A stretch of 64,000 bases of DNA from Nitrospira sp. (lineage in GTDB: Bacteria > Nitrospirota > Nitrospiria > Nitrospirales > Nitrospiraceae): NCBI GenBank assembly GCA_005116885.1, contig SWDP01000011.1, forward strand, positions 12,391-76,390, given 5' to 3'. The position numbers were made by a program, and so were the translations under genes. This document shows positions 41,633 to 51,271 of this stretch, in pieces. Under the pieces are notes generated by a model. That model ran no database searches. It was not told where the DNA came from and saw nothing but the letters and a program-made list of their open reading frames with translations. Positions within the stretch are counted from its first letter, which is position 1; each line of letters begins with the position of its first letter.

Positions 41633-42343
41633 ATGCTTCAGCTTGATAAGATCAATGCCTACTACGGTGAAAGTCACATTCTTCGGGATGTGTCCTTTAC
41701 CATCGACTCGGGTGAGGTTGTGTGTCTCATGGGTCGGAACGGTGTCGGCAAGACGACCACGCTGAAAGTATTGACCGGCCTCCTGCCTGCGAGATCGGGG
41801 CGGATGATGTTCGATGGGAAGGATGTCACAAAGGCGCCGACCGATCAGAGAGCGCGTAGCGGGTTGGCTTGCGTGCCGCAGGGCCGGGAGATTCTTCCTC
41901 ACTTGACGGTTCGTGAGAATTTGTTGCTCGGCTTCTGGGCCAGGTCGGACAAGCCGAATGGGACGGTCGAAAAGACCGCGTTCGACGAAGTCTACCACCT
42001 CTTTCCCAAGCTCACACAAATTCTCAATCGCCCGGGCGGTGTCTTGAGCGGCGGCGAGCAGCAGCAGTTGGCGATCGGTCGCGCAATCCTGTCGAATCCT
42101 AAACTGCTCTTGCTCGATGAGCCGACTGAAGGTATTCAACCTTCGATCGTAGACCAAATTGAAGACGTGATCATTGGATTCAAACAGCAGCGCCGGTTCG
42201 CCATCTTGTTGGTCGAGCAGGGGCTTCACTTTGCCGCCCGTTTGGCGGAGAAATATGTGGTGATGGCCAAAGGGGCGGTGGTGGTGGCGGGAAAAAGTAC
42301 TGAGTTGACCGCGGAGCAGGTGAAGCAGTATTTGACGGTATAG
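41633..42343 (+). CDS. urtE: Urea ABC transporter ATP-binding protein UrtE
   Basis: VVCLMGRNGVGKTTTLKVLTGLLP, LSGGEQQQLAIGRAILSNPKLLLLDEPTEGIQPSIV. Confidence 0.95.
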   Translation: MLQLDKINAYYGESHILRDVSFTIDSGEVVCLMGRNGVGKTTTLKVLTGLLPARSGRMMFDGKDVTKAPTDQRARSGLACVPQGREILPHLTVRENLLLGFWARSDKPNGTVEKTAFDEVYHLFPKLTQILNRPGGVLSGGEQQQLAIGRAILSNPKLLLLDEPTEGIQPSIVDQIEDVIIGFKQQRRFAILLVEQGLHFAARLAEKYVVMAKGAVVVAGKSTELTAEQVKQYLTV

Positions 42344-42352
42344 TAGAAGGCG

Positions 42353-42450
42353 TGGGACAGCTAGGTGGGCTCCTTGCTCGCGGAACGTGCACGCTCAGAA
42401 GGTGCTCGTTCGACGCGCGCAAGTAGAGCCCAACCTAGCCGTCCCGCGCA
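42353..42450. repeat. Long imperfect inverted repeat upstream of ureA
   Basis: GCGTGGGACAGCTAGGTGGGCTCCTTGC paired with GCAAGTAGAGCCCAACCTAGCCGTCCCGCGC. Confidence 0.8.
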
Positions 42451-42625
42451 TACCACTTTCCCGTTCTTTTGAGGGAGTAAAAAAGAGAAAAGGGTGATCA
42501 GGATGACTTCTCTGCTCCCAGAGCGCGCAATAAAAACGTGCTCGCTCGATGGGCGCAGTTGAAGTCGGCCTAACCACCCCGTTAATATTTCTCCCATCTC
42601 TGACTGGAACCGGAGTAAGGACGCT

Positions 42626-42928
42626 ATGCATCTGACACCACGGGAACAAGAAAAGCTGTTGATCTATGTCGCGGCGAATTTGGCCAAGGAACGGAAGGCG
42701 CGTGGATTGAAGTTGAATCATCCTGAATCGGTCGCATTTATCACCGCCGCGATTCTGGAAGGTATCCGCGACGGACGTTCTGTGTCGGACCTCATGAGCT
42801 ATGGCGCCACACTCCTCAAGAAGAAGGATGTCATGCCGGGAATCGCGGAGATGATTCACGAATTGCAAGTCGAGGGCACATTCCCGGATGGGACGAAACT
42901 TGTCACAGTTCATGAACCGATTCGATAG
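42626..42928 (+). CDS. ureA: Urease subunit gamma
   Basis: [53 protein letters not shown]. Confidence 0.97.
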   Translation: MHLTPREQEKLLIYVAANLAKERKARGLKLNHPESVAFITAAILEGIRDGRSVSDLMSYGATLLKKKDVMPGIAEMIHELQVEGTFPDGTKLVTVHEPIR

Positions 42929-43052
42929 CAGGAGGCTGAAAAAGTCCGCCAGCAGCGTTCTCGCATCGTTCAGATCCTCAACGTACCCCAGAGGGTACGC
43001 CTCCGGTCTTCACTCGCTGCGGCCTTGCTGGACGGCCTTTTTGAGCCTCCTG
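42929..43052. repeat. ~125 bp palindromic intergenic repeat, copy 2
   Basis: CAGGAGGCTGAAAAAGTCCGCCAGC...CAACGTACCCCAGAGGGTACGCCTCCGG...GGCCTTGCTGGACGGCCTTTTTGAGCCTCCTG. Confidence 0.93.
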
Positions 43053-43141
43053 GGTGATGTACGACTGTTTTTCCTGACGTGCAGATCAGCGGCATTCTGG
43101 CAAGTCCACGGAGTTTTTCCGTAGCCTGATTAGGTGAATCG

Positions 43142-43603
43142 ATGAAAAAGAAGACCAATACTAAGAAAAAAGTGACGAAGCAGAGGGCCAAGACTCGTGA
43201 TGTGCAGAAGGATTCAGTTCAGTCTGCCTCTGTTATTCCTGGTGAAATTATCCTCGGTGAAGGCGGCATAGTTGCGTTCAATGGTCGTCAGACGGTTGAG
43301 TGTATCGTCGCCAATACCGGCGATCGGCCGATTCAGGTCGGGTCGCATTGTCATTTCTTCGAGGCAAATCGCGCGCTGCGGTTCGATCGTGAGAAGGCTT
43401 ATGGGTATCGGTTGCAAGTTCCGGCTGGAACGGCAGTACGGTTCGAGCCAGGCGAGGACAAGCGGGTGACGCTGGTTTCGATAGGAGGCAATCGGGTGGC
43501 CTATGGGATCAATGGATTAGTGAACGGTCGTCTCGACGATCCAACCGTGAAAGCCAAAGCTATGGTTGCTGCCCGTGAGCAGAGATTCATCTCGAAAAAA
43601 TAG
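43142..43603 (+). CDS. ureB: Urease subunit beta with Lys-rich N-terminal extension
   Basis: [60 protein letters not shown]. Confidence 0.96.
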   Translation: MKKKTNTKKKVTKQRAKTRDVQKDSVQSASVIPGEIILGEGGIVAFNGRQTVECIVANTGDRPIQVGSHCHFFEANRALRFDREKAYGYRLQVPAGTAVRFEPGEDKRVTLVSIGGNRVAYGINGLVNGRLDDPTVKAKAMVAAREQRFISKK

Positions 43604-43632
43604 GTTGGACGAATTGAAAGAGAAAGGGGAAA

Positions 43633-43753
43633 GGCTGTTCAAAACGTTGTCTAGCAAGGCCGCAGCCGACGAACGCACCGGAGGCGTGCCCTCTGGGGTA
43701 CGTTGAGGATGCGTTCAAGGCGAGAACGAAGCTGGGCGACGTTTTCAAGAGCC
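43633..43753. repeat. ~125 bp palindromic intergenic repeat, copy 3 (opposite orientation)
   Basis: GGCTGTTCAAAACG...AGCAAGGCCGCAGCC...CCGGAGGCGTGCCCTCTGGGGTACGTTGAGG...CGTTTTCAAGAGCC. Confidence 0.9.
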
Positions 43754-43761
43754 GACAAGTC

Positions 43762-45489
43762 ATGAAGATTCCTCGGCGACAATACAACGACCTCTACGGA
43801 CCGACGGCAGGGGATCGTATTCGCCTGGCCGATACGGAGTTGTTGATCGAGATCACACGCGATCTGACAGTGCCTGGGGAAGAGGCTAAGTTCGGTGGCG
43901 GCAAGGTCATCCGAGACGGCATGGGCCAGTCGCCTTCGGCCACCCGTGCACGAGGTGCGCTCGATCTTGTGATTACCAACGCGATCATTGTCGATTGGTG
44001 GGGGATCGTGAAGGCGGATATCGGCATCCGGGATGGCCGTATTGTGGGCATCGGCAAGGCCGGCAATCCCGACATGATGGAAGGCGTGACGAAGGGGATG
44101 GAGATCGGGGCTTGCACCGAAGTGCTTTCCGCTGAAGGCAAGATCATTACAGCGGGTGGAATCGATACGCACATTCATTTCATCTGTCCGCAGATTATTA
44201 ATGAGGCGTTGGCGAACGGGCTCACGACGTTGATCGGTGGCGGCACCGGTCCGGCAACCGGGACGAATGCGACGACCTGTACTCCCGGCGCCTGGAATAT
44301 CCATCGGATGCTGGAAGCCGCGGAAGGATTCCCGGTTAACCTAGGTTTTCTTGGGAAAGGCAATTCATCGTTGCCGGATGGTTTGCGCGAGCAGGTCGAA
44401 GCCGGGGCGATCGGACTCAAGTTGCACGAAGACTGGGGCACGACTCCGGCGGCGATTTCGACTTGCCTCGATGTTGCGGAAGAATTCGATATTCAGGTTG
44501 CGATCCACACGGATACGATAAACGAAGCCGGTTTTGTCGAAGATACGATTAAGGCGTTCAAAGGGAGGACGATTCACTCATTCCACACGGAAGGCGCCGG
44601 TGGTGGCCATGCTCCAGACATCATTAAGGTCTGTGGTGAGGCCAATGTCTTGCCCTCGTCCACGAATCCGACGATGCCGTTTACGGTGAATACGATGGAC
44701 GAGCATCTCGACATGCTGATGGTCTGCCACCATTTGAATCCGCGTGTGCCGGAGGATATCGCGTTTGCGGAATCGCGCATCCGGCGGGAAACGATTGCTG
44801 CTGAAGATATCCTGCACGATATGGGGGCCATTAGTATTATGTCGTCTGACTCGCAGGCGATGGGGCGTGTGGGGGAAGTTATTATTCGCACCTGGCAGAC
44901 GGCGCACAAGATGAAAGTGCAGCGGGGACATCTCTCTCAAACGGCGGCCGATAAGCTGGCCGGTTCCAACGATAACTTTCGTGTGCGGCGGTATATCTCG
45001 AAGTACACCATCAATCCAGCGATTGCGCACGGGATTGGGCATGAAGTCGGCTCAGTCGAAGTCGGCAAGTTGGCGGATCTTGTGCTGTGGAAGCCGGCAT
45101 TCTTCGGTGTGAAGCCTGAAATCGTGTTGAAGGGCGGGTTCCCCATGTCCGCTGCCATGGGAGATCCCAATGCGTCCATCCCCACACCGCAGCCGGTCCT
45201 CACCAGGCCCATGTTCGGGAGCTTTGGCCGCGCCTTGTTTTCCACCAGCTTGACCTTTCTATCCAAGGCCGCAATCGACCACGAAGTGCACAAGTCGCTC
45301 GGCTTGCAGAAGCGTGTCGCGGCGGTGAAGCAATGTCGCAACATCGGCAAGCGCGACATGAAGCTGAACGATGCGTTACCGCACATCGAGGTAGACCCAG
45401 AAACCTATGTGGTGAAGGCTGACGGGCAAATTCTCACATGCGATCCGATGGCGGTGTTACCAATGGCCCAACGCTATTTTCTATTCTGA
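43762..45489 (+). CDS. ureC: Urease subunit alpha
   Basis: [51 protein letters not shown]. Confidence 0.98.
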   Translation: MKIPRRQYNDLYGPTAGDRIRLADTELLIEITRDLTVPGEEAKFGGGKVIRDGMGQSPSATRARGALDLVITNAIIVDWWGIVKADIGIRDGRIVGIGKAGNPDMMEGVTKGMEIGACTEVLSAEGKIITAGGIDTHIHFICPQIINEALANGLTTLIGGGTGPATGTNATTCTPGAWNIHRMLEAAEGFPVNLGFLGKGNSSLPDGLREQVEAGAIGLKLHEDWGTTPAAISTCLDVAEEFDIQVAIHTDTINEAGFVEDTIKAFKGRTIHSFHTEGAGGGHAPDIIKVCGEANVLPSSTNPTMPFTVNTMDEHLDMLMVCHHLNPRVPEDIAFAESRIRRETIAAEDILHDMGAISIMSSDSQAMGRVGEVIIRTWQTAHKMKVQRGHLSQTAADKLAGSNDNFRVRRYISKYTINPAIAHGIGHEVGSVEVGKLADLVLWKPAFFGVKPEIVLKGGFPMSAAMGDPNASIPTPQPVLTRPMFGSFGRALFSTSLTFLSKAAIDHEVHKSLGLQKRVAAVKQCRNIGKRDMKLNDALPHIEVDPETYVVKADGQILTCDPMAVLPMAQRYFLF

Positions 45490-45490
45490 C

Positions 45491-45610
45491 GGCTGCTGAA
45501 AACGCTGCCCAGCTTCGTTCTCGCCTCGAAAGCCTCCTCAACGTACCCCAGAGGGTACGCCTCCGGGGCTTTCTTCGGCTCGGCCTTGCTGGACAACGTT
45601 TTGAGCAGCC
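45491..45610. repeat. ~125 bp palindromic intergenic repeat, copy 4
   Basis: GGCTGCTGAAAACGCTGCCCAGC...CAACGTACCCCAGAGGGTACGCCTCCGG...CTTGCTGGACAACGTTTTGAGCAGCC. Confidence 0.93.
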
Positions 45611-45656
45611 TCGCGGTTAGGGATAATCTGCGGAGAGTGACCATCCGAGTAATACG

Positions 45657-46343
45657 ATGAATACTTTTTCGCTTCTGAAAGGTCTTCGATTCGTCGATAG
45701 TTTCTTTCCTTCAGGCGGGTATGCTTTTTCATCAGGGCTGGAGGCGGCGGTGCAGGGTGGGGCGGTTCGGAATGCGGAAGAGTTGTCACGCTACGTGGTT
45801 GAATCGCTCACGACTGGAATGGGGGAACGTGAAGCCGTGACAGTAGGAATAGCGCATGAGGCCTATGTCTCCGGCGTCCTGGAAACGGCATTCAATGCTG
45901 ATCGAGAACTGGAAGCGATGAAACTTGGCCGTGAATCACGGGCCGCCAGTCGGCAGATGGGTCGCCAGATTATTCGGTTGGCCGCTGATCAACATACCAG
46001 GCAATCACTGATCGAAGACTATCTTGCGGCGGTTGAAGCTGAACAGACGCCTGGACATCTAGCCGTGACGGTCGGCCTCACGCTGGCAGCAGCGGGTTGG
46101 TCGAAGGAAGATACCATTGCCGCGTTTCTCTACCAAACAGCGACAGGTTTTGTCGCGGCAGCGATGAAGCTGCTGCCGCTCGGTCAGCGTGAGGGGCAGA
46201 GGCTCTTGGAGAGTTGGCTTGAGGTAATCGAACCAATCAGTCACAAAGCCGCACACCAACAAGTACTTCAGTCTTGGTCGCCAATCCAGGACATTTACGC
46301 CATGAGGCATAGCCGGTTGGAATCGCGGCTCTTCCGGTCTTAA
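45657..46343 (+). CDS. ureF: Urease accessory protein UreF
   Basis: [24 protein letters not shown]. Confidence 0.94.
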   Translation: MNTFSLLKGLRFVDSFFPSGGYAFSSGLEAAVQGGAVRNAEELSRYVVESLTTGMGEREAVTVGIAHEAYVSGVLETAFNADRELEAMKLGRESRAASRQMGRQIIRLAADQHTRQSLIEDYLAAVEAEQTPGHLAVTVGLTLAAAGWSKEDTIAAFLYQTATGFVAAAMKLLPLGQREGQRLLESWLEVIEPISHKAAHQQVLQSWSPIQDIYAMRHSRLESRLFRS

Positions 46344-46350
46344 GAACATT

Positions 46351-47022
46351 ATGCATAGAGCCGATGAACATTTTTCAGGTAACGGGCGCGTCACGGCGGC
46401 GCGGGCTGGTCATATTCCTGTGATTGGTGTAGGTGGGCCGGTGGGGTCTGGAAAGACCGCACTTGTCGAAGCCCTTTGTCTCCGTCTGCGCGATCAGGTG
46501 AGTTTGGCGGTGGTCACCAACGACATCTTCACCAAGGAGGATGCCGAGTTTCTCACGCGCCGAGGAGCGCTGCCTCAAGACCGCATTCTAGGGGTAGAAA
46601 CCGGCGGTTGTCCCCATACGGCAATCCGTGAAGACGCCTCACACAATCAGGAAGCGTTGGACGATTTGCTCAAGCGCCATCCCGACGTCGAATTGATGTT
46701 CGTCGAGAGCGGCGGTGACAATTTAGCCGCGACATTCAGCCCTGAACTTGCGGACAAAGTGATCTACGTGATCGATGTAGCAGCCGGCGATAAAATTCCA
46801 CGCAAAGGTGGTCCTGGGATCACCCGCTCTGACTTGCTGGTGATCAACAAGATCGATCTCGCGCCGCATGTCGGAGCCGATTTGTCCGTCATGGATCGGG
46901 ACAGCAAGCGAATGAGAGGTGACTTGCCCTACCTCTTTACGAACCTCAAAACAGGACAGGGCCTCGATCAGGTGAGCGCGTGGGTTACGCAGCTCTTGCC
47001 GCAGCACGCGCGTCGCCCTTAG
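46351..47022 (+). CDS. ureG: Urease accessory GTPase UreG
   Basis: [60 protein letters not shown]. Confidence 0.97.
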   Translation: MHRADEHFSGNGRVTAARAGHIPVIGVGGPVGSGKTALVEALCLRLRDQVSLAVVTNDIFTKEDAEFLTRRGALPQDRILGVETGGCPHTAIREDASHNQEALDDLLKRHPDVELMFVESGGDNLAATFSPELADKVIYVIDVAAGDKIPRKGGPGITRSDLLVINKIDLAPHVGADLSVMDRDSKRMRGDLPYLFTNLKTGQGLDQVSAWVTQLLPQHARRP

Positions 47023-47149
47023 CAGGATGCTGAAAAAGTCCGCCAGCGTCGTTCTCACCTCGAAAGCCTCCTCAACGTACCCCAGAGGGTACGCCTCCGG
47101 AGCTTTCTTCGGCTGCGGCCTTGCTGGACGGCCTTTTTGAGCATCCTGC
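47022..47149. repeat. ~125 bp palindromic intergenic repeat, copy 5
   Basis: GCAGGATGCTGAAAAAGTCCGCCAGC...GTACCCCAGAGGGTAC...GCTGGACGGCCTTTTTGAGCATCCTGC. Confidence 0.95.
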
Positions 47150-47242
47150 ACAGTGGTCTATTCGTGTCATTGACTTGCATGCCGTCGAGGTTCCGCCGGG
47201 CTGAAATGGTTTTACCACAGCCCGTTACGTGAAAGGTGTTCT

Positions 47243-48112
47243 GTGAATTTCCCAATGAGCGATTCTTCTGTCATCGATACCGTTGGTCGGCGAGGGGCCT
47301 TAGCGTATGAGTTCGAAGGGTCAAGCTCACGCACGGTGCTCACGCGCTCGTCTTGCACCAGCCCCTGGCATCACTTTCCTCCTTCGTATCTCGATGACAG
47401 CGGATGCGCCTTTACCTGGCTTGTGAACCCATCCGGCGGCTTGGTCGGTGGCGATCATCTGTCGGTCGAGGCGCAGCTTCATGCCAGGACGCATGTGTTC
47501 ATGACGAGTCCCTCTGCCAATCGTGTCTACCGAAGCCTGTCTGAGCCGGTACTACAAGAAATTCGTCTTTCAGTCGGTGCTGATGCTCGATTGGAATGGG
47601 TCCCTGAGATCACGATCCCATTTGCCGGTTCTCGGTTTCGCCAATCGATCCATGTCGATCTTGCACCAGGTGCGACGGTAGTCCTGTGGGATGCCATGGC
47701 CTCTGGTCGGGTCGCCAGGCACGAGCGCTGGGCGTTTGCTTCGCTTGAAAATGAGATCTGCATCAGCGGGTCTCTAGGGAAGTCGGTTGCTGAACGGTAC
47801 CGGCTGGTCCCCGGCCTATTGCCTGAATCGGTAGGCCTCGTCGGGAGCTGGGACTATGTGGCGTCGCTCTTCATCATTGGCGATGCGGTCGAGACCGAGG
47901 TTTGGGAACGTCTCGACGAAATGCTCGCGACTATTCTGGAGCAGCGCCCCGGCTTGGTGTTGGGAGCGGTCTCCACTCCTGCCCTGTCTGGTTTGGTGGT
48001 TAAATTGGTCGCTCGATCTGCGCCAGACCTCACAGCGGTGCAGGAGGCCATGTGGACGGCGATAAGGAAAGAGCTGTGGGGCCTTCCGGCTCCAAACTTG
48101 CGAAGGTATTGA
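47243..48112 (+). CDS. ureD: Urease accessory protein UreD
   Basis: WHHFPPSYLDDSGCAFTWLVNPSGGLVGGDHLSVEAQL; HVFMTSPSANRVYRS; GTG 47243 or ATG 47255. Confidence 0.92.
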   Translation: MNFPMSDSSVIDTVGRRGALAYEFEGSSSRTVLTRSSCTSPWHHFPPSYLDDSGCAFTWLVNPSGGLVGGDHLSVEAQLHARTHVFMTSPSANRVYRSLSEPVLQEIRLSVGADARLEWVPEITIPFAGSRFRQSIHVDLAPGATVVLWDAMASGRVARHERWAFASLENEICISGSLGKSVAERYRLVPGLLPESVGLVGSWDYVASLFIIGDAVETEVWERLDEMLATILEQRPGLVLGAVSTPALSGLVVKLVARSAPDLTAVQEAMWTAIRKELWGLPAPNLRRY

Positions 48113-48206
48113 GGCTGAAGGGGTTCAGGCTGAAGGTTCGGACTCTGAACTACGGTTCGCGAGCTCTGGACTTTCTTCAAGCCTTCAGCCTGAACCCCTT
48201 CAGCCT
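48112..48206. repeat. 25-bp perfect inverted repeat, 45-nt loop, starting at the ureD stop
   Basis: AGGCTGAAGGGGTTCAGGCTGAAGG (48112-48136) / CCTTCAGCCTGAACCCCTTCAGCCT (48182-48206). Confidence 0.95.
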
Positions 48207-48228
48207 AGGCTTTATGGTATAAAGCCGC

Positions 48229-50004
48229 ATGCGTACTTTTCGTATCGCCATGGTGCAGATGAATTCGACGGTCGGAGATCTGGATGGGAATGTCCGCCTG
48301 ATCACGGCCTGGCTGCGCGAGGCCAAGAAAGCGAAGGCTGATCTCGTCGCGTTCCCGGAATTGGCCATCACCGGCTATCCGCCAGAAGATCTTTTGCTCA
48401 AGCCACGGTTTATCGCAGACAACCGCCGTGCCCTTCAGGAAGTCGTCCGTCACTGTCGTGGCATTGCAGCAGTCGTGGGTTATGTCAGTCAGAGCGATGG
48501 CGTCGACCCCAAGCCGGCTCGCTCATCGGTGGTGCAGGCCGGGTTACATGAACTCTACAATGCGGCGGCGGTCATTGCCGATCAGAAACTCATCACGACC
48601 TATTGTAAGTGGTATTTGCCGAACTACGGCGTGTTCGACGAGAGCCGCTATTTTCATCCGGGCCGTCGGCTCCCGCTTATTCGTGTACGCGGTGTGGTGG
48701 TGGGTGTCAATATTTGTGAGGATATCTGGCTTCCGGAAGGTCCGACCGGTTTCCAGGCAGCGGCAGGCGCCGAAGTGATCGTGAATATCAACGCCTCGCC
48801 GTTTCATCTGGGGAAAAGCCGGGTCCGTGAGCAGATGCTGGCGACCCGCGCGCGGGAACATGGAGTGGTGTTGACGTACACCAACGCGGTCGGCGCTCAG
48901 GATGAATTGGTGTTCGATGGAAATAGCGTGATCCTCGATCACCAGGGTGAGGTCATCTCACGGGGAAAAGCCTTTGAAGAAGACTTGATCGTCGCCGACC
49001 TCAATATGGAGGCTGTTGCGCGGGCGAGACGAACCGGGCGGAAAAAGATCTTGCCGAAGCGTATAGCGGCTGCGGTGGAGCTGTGTGCCGCTCCGCTCCC
49101 ATCTGTCCGCAACGCTGGATCGCGCGTAGTTGGGGCTGTTGCTGCCACCGTAGATCCATTGGAGGAAGTGTATCGGGCGCTCACCTTGGGGGTGCGCGAT
49201 TATGTGAAGAAAAATGGATTTACGCGCGCCGTGATCGGCCTGAGCGGCGGAGTAGACTCGGCGCTGACTGCTGTGCTCGCCGTCGATGCGCTCGGTTCTG
49301 AAAACGTGTGGGGCCTGTTCATGCCGTCGCTCTATACGTCACAAGATAGTCACGACGATGTCGCCGAATTGGGGGCACGGCTTGCGATCTCCGTGCATAC
49401 GATTCCCATTACGGAGTTGTTCAACACCTATCGGCGCGAGCTCGCGGCCACGTTCGAGGGGCGTGCACCCGATACGACGGAAGAGAATCTCCAAGCCCGC
49501 ATCCGGGGCAATCTCCTCATGGCTTTCTCCAATAAGTTCGGCCACCTGGTGCTCACGACGGGAAATAAGAGCGAAATGAGTGTGGGGTATGCCACGTTGT
49601 ATGGGGACATGGCCGGCGGTTTCGCCGTGATCAAAGATGTACCCAAGACGATGGTGTATGACTTGGCGAGGCTCCGCAACTTCCGCGGCACAACCCCGGT
49701 GATTCCCAAACGGACGTTAGATCGGCCACCGACTGCTGAACTGAGGCCAAACCAAAAGGATGAAGATTCGTTGCCGCCTTACGAGATCCTTGATCCTATT
49801 CTCCAAGCCTATGTGGAAGAAGACCGGTCTCTCGATGAAATCATCGAGGCAGGATTCGACCGCGCGACGGTGGCGCGTGTGATGACGATGGTGGATGGCA
49901 GTGAGTATAAGCGCCGTCAAGCACCGATCGGGATCAAGATTACGCATCGGGCCTTGGGGAAAGATCGGCGGATGCCGATTACGAACGGCTACCGAAATTC
50001 ATAG
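48229..50004 (+). CDS. nadE: Glutamine-dependent NAD+ synthase
   Basis: Nitrilase domain FPELAITGYPPEDLL..., VNICEDIW; synthase GLSGGVDSALTAVLAVDALG, TGNKSEMSVGYATLYGDM. Confidence 0.96.
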   Translation: MRTFRIAMVQMNSTVGDLDGNVRLITAWLREAKKAKADLVAFPELAITGYPPEDLLLKPRFIADNRRALQEVVRHCRGIAAVVGYVSQSDGVDPKPARSSVVQAGLHELYNAAAVIADQKLITTYCKWYLPNYGVFDESRYFHPGRRLPLIRVRGVVVGVNICEDIWLPEGPTGFQAAAGAEVIVNINASPFHLGKSRVREQMLATRAREHGVVLTYTNAVGAQDELVFDGNSVILDHQGEVISRGKAFEEDLIVADLNMEAVARARRTGRKKILPKRIAAAVELCAAPLPSVRNAGSRVVGAVAATVDPLEEVYRALTLGVRDYVKKNGFTRAVIGLSGGVDSALTAVLAVDALGSENVWGLFMPSLYTSQDSHDDVAELGARLAISVHTIPITELFNTYRRELAATFEGRAPDTTEENLQARIRGNLLMAFSNKFGHLVLTTGNKSEMSVGYATLYGDMAGGFAVIKDVPKTMVYDLARLRNFRGTTPVIPKRTLDRPPTAELRPNQKDEDSLPPYEILDPILQAYVEEDRSLDEIIEAGFDRATVARVMTMVDGSEYKRRQAPIGIKITHRALGKDRRMPITNGYRNS

Positions 50005-50130
50005 CAGGCTGCTGAAAAAGTCCGCCAGCGGCGTTCTCAGCTCATCGAAATCCTCAACATACCCGAGAGGGTACGCTTCCGGTTTCGATTCGCCTGCGGC
50101 CTTGCTGGACGGCCTTTTTGAGCAGCCTGC
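50004..50130. repeat. ~125 bp palindromic intergenic repeat, copy 6
   Basis: GCAGGCTGCTGAAAAAGTCCGCCAGC...GCTGGACGGCCTTTTTGAGCAGCCTGC. Confidence 0.95.
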
Positions 50131-50227
50131 TGGGATGTGCGGGAAAGGCTGAAGGTTAATAGGTCGGAGTTCGGGAGCCGAGGTCCCTAAAGCTTCAGCT
50201 CTCAGCCTCGAAACCTTCAAGCTTCCT

Positions 50228-51175
50228 TCATTTTTTCTGTGGTGTTATTTTCCGCTTCGGGCTGTCGGGGTTGGCAGGCTGATTACCGAGTTGTTGTTGA
50301 ACGGATTTGAGTTCTTTCCTGAGAGTTTCCACTTCCTGAGCGAGAGCCTCTGTCGTATGAGCTGGAGCCTCAGATATGCCGGTTCCGGTTGAGGTCTCGC
50401 GAACTGGCGAAGTCCTGCCCGCCTGAGGCGCAGATTGCCCGATAGCTGCTGCTGCTGGCTCCTGTTGCAGCAGCTGATAATCGATGGCAAGAAATCTATC
50501 GGTTGGCTTTTCCCCTGCCGGCTGGTCGAAGGGGTCGGATCGTTGAGCAGCCCTCGGCGTGAACACAAGAATTCGATTCCGGAGGCCTGAATAGTCGAGG
50601 GGGCGCGATCGATTTGCCATGTCGCCGATATCCAGGTTTGTACGCATCGGCGAATATCGATATTGGGAAAGAATCACGTACAGCTGCCGGCCATACGCGT
50701 AGAAGGATCCCGTGGTGGTTTCCGTGGTTGAAGATTCCAGGAAGGAACCTTTGTGTGTGGTCTCGACACGATAGCCGATACGCTGATCCGGCGTTGCCGT
50801 GCGTAACCCTTCTGCCAGTAACGGAGCGAGAAACTGGATGTGATCGTCCGAGAATACGGGAGTAGGCGCCGACGTGCCTCCGAGTATTTTCTGAAGGCCA
50901 CGTTCCTGATCTTGGACCTCGATGCCTTTCAATATCTGTGCAAGAAGGAGAGGGTCCAGCGTGATCGGATGTGTGGCCTGAACCGACTGATCGGGCATGG
51001 TCTGAAGAGACACGGTCCCGCGCGGATCCTCAAACAGAATCTTGTCATTCCGGTCGGTCGTACTGCAGGCGGTGCCGAGAAGACAGAGGAGGGCGAATGC
51101 CGCTGTAGTGACGCGAGATCGTTGTCGTGCCCAAGCCGGTGGTACGAAAGCCATAGGTGGCAGCGAATCTAGCAC
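50228..51175 (-). CDS. Uncharacterised lipoprotein (paralogue of 30591-31502)
   Basis: Lipobox LLGTAC; SVQATHPITLDPLLLAQILKGI, SFYAYGRQLYVILSQYRYS; C-terminal coiled coil. Confidence 0.75.
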   Translation of the reverse strand: MLDSLPPMAFVPPAWARQRSRVTTAAFALLCLLGTACSTTDRNDKILFEDPRGTVSLQTMPDQSVQATHPITLDPLLLAQILKGIEVQDQERGLQKILGGTSAPTPVFSDDHIQFLAPLLAEGLRTATPDQRIGYRVETTHKGSFLESSTTETTTGSFYAYGRQLYVILSQYRYSPMRTNLDIGDMANRSRPLDYSGLRNRILVFTPRAAQRSDPFDQPAGEKPTDRFLAIDYQLLQQEPAAAAIGQSAPQAGRTSPVRETSTGTGISEAPAHTTEALAQEVETLRKELKSVQQQLGNQPANPDSPKRKITPQKK

Positions 51176-51271
51176 AGACGATCAGTCATTGCCAGAAGCC
51201 TGCCAGACTGAAACTCAGAGAGAGACGCGTCCTCACTGGTCATGGCCTCATCGCGTAGCCACCGTCGATCG

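Noticed and set aside
42970-43191. ORFs with 'STYPRGYASG' or 'PQRVRLRG' peptides (for example 42888-43124, 43587-43787, 49895-50152)
   Set aside because: All are translations of the 125 bp palindromic repeat; spurious.
41436-50130. CRISPR array
   Set aside because: The repeats are ~125 bp, palindromic and kilobases apart, with no regular short spacers and no cas genes.
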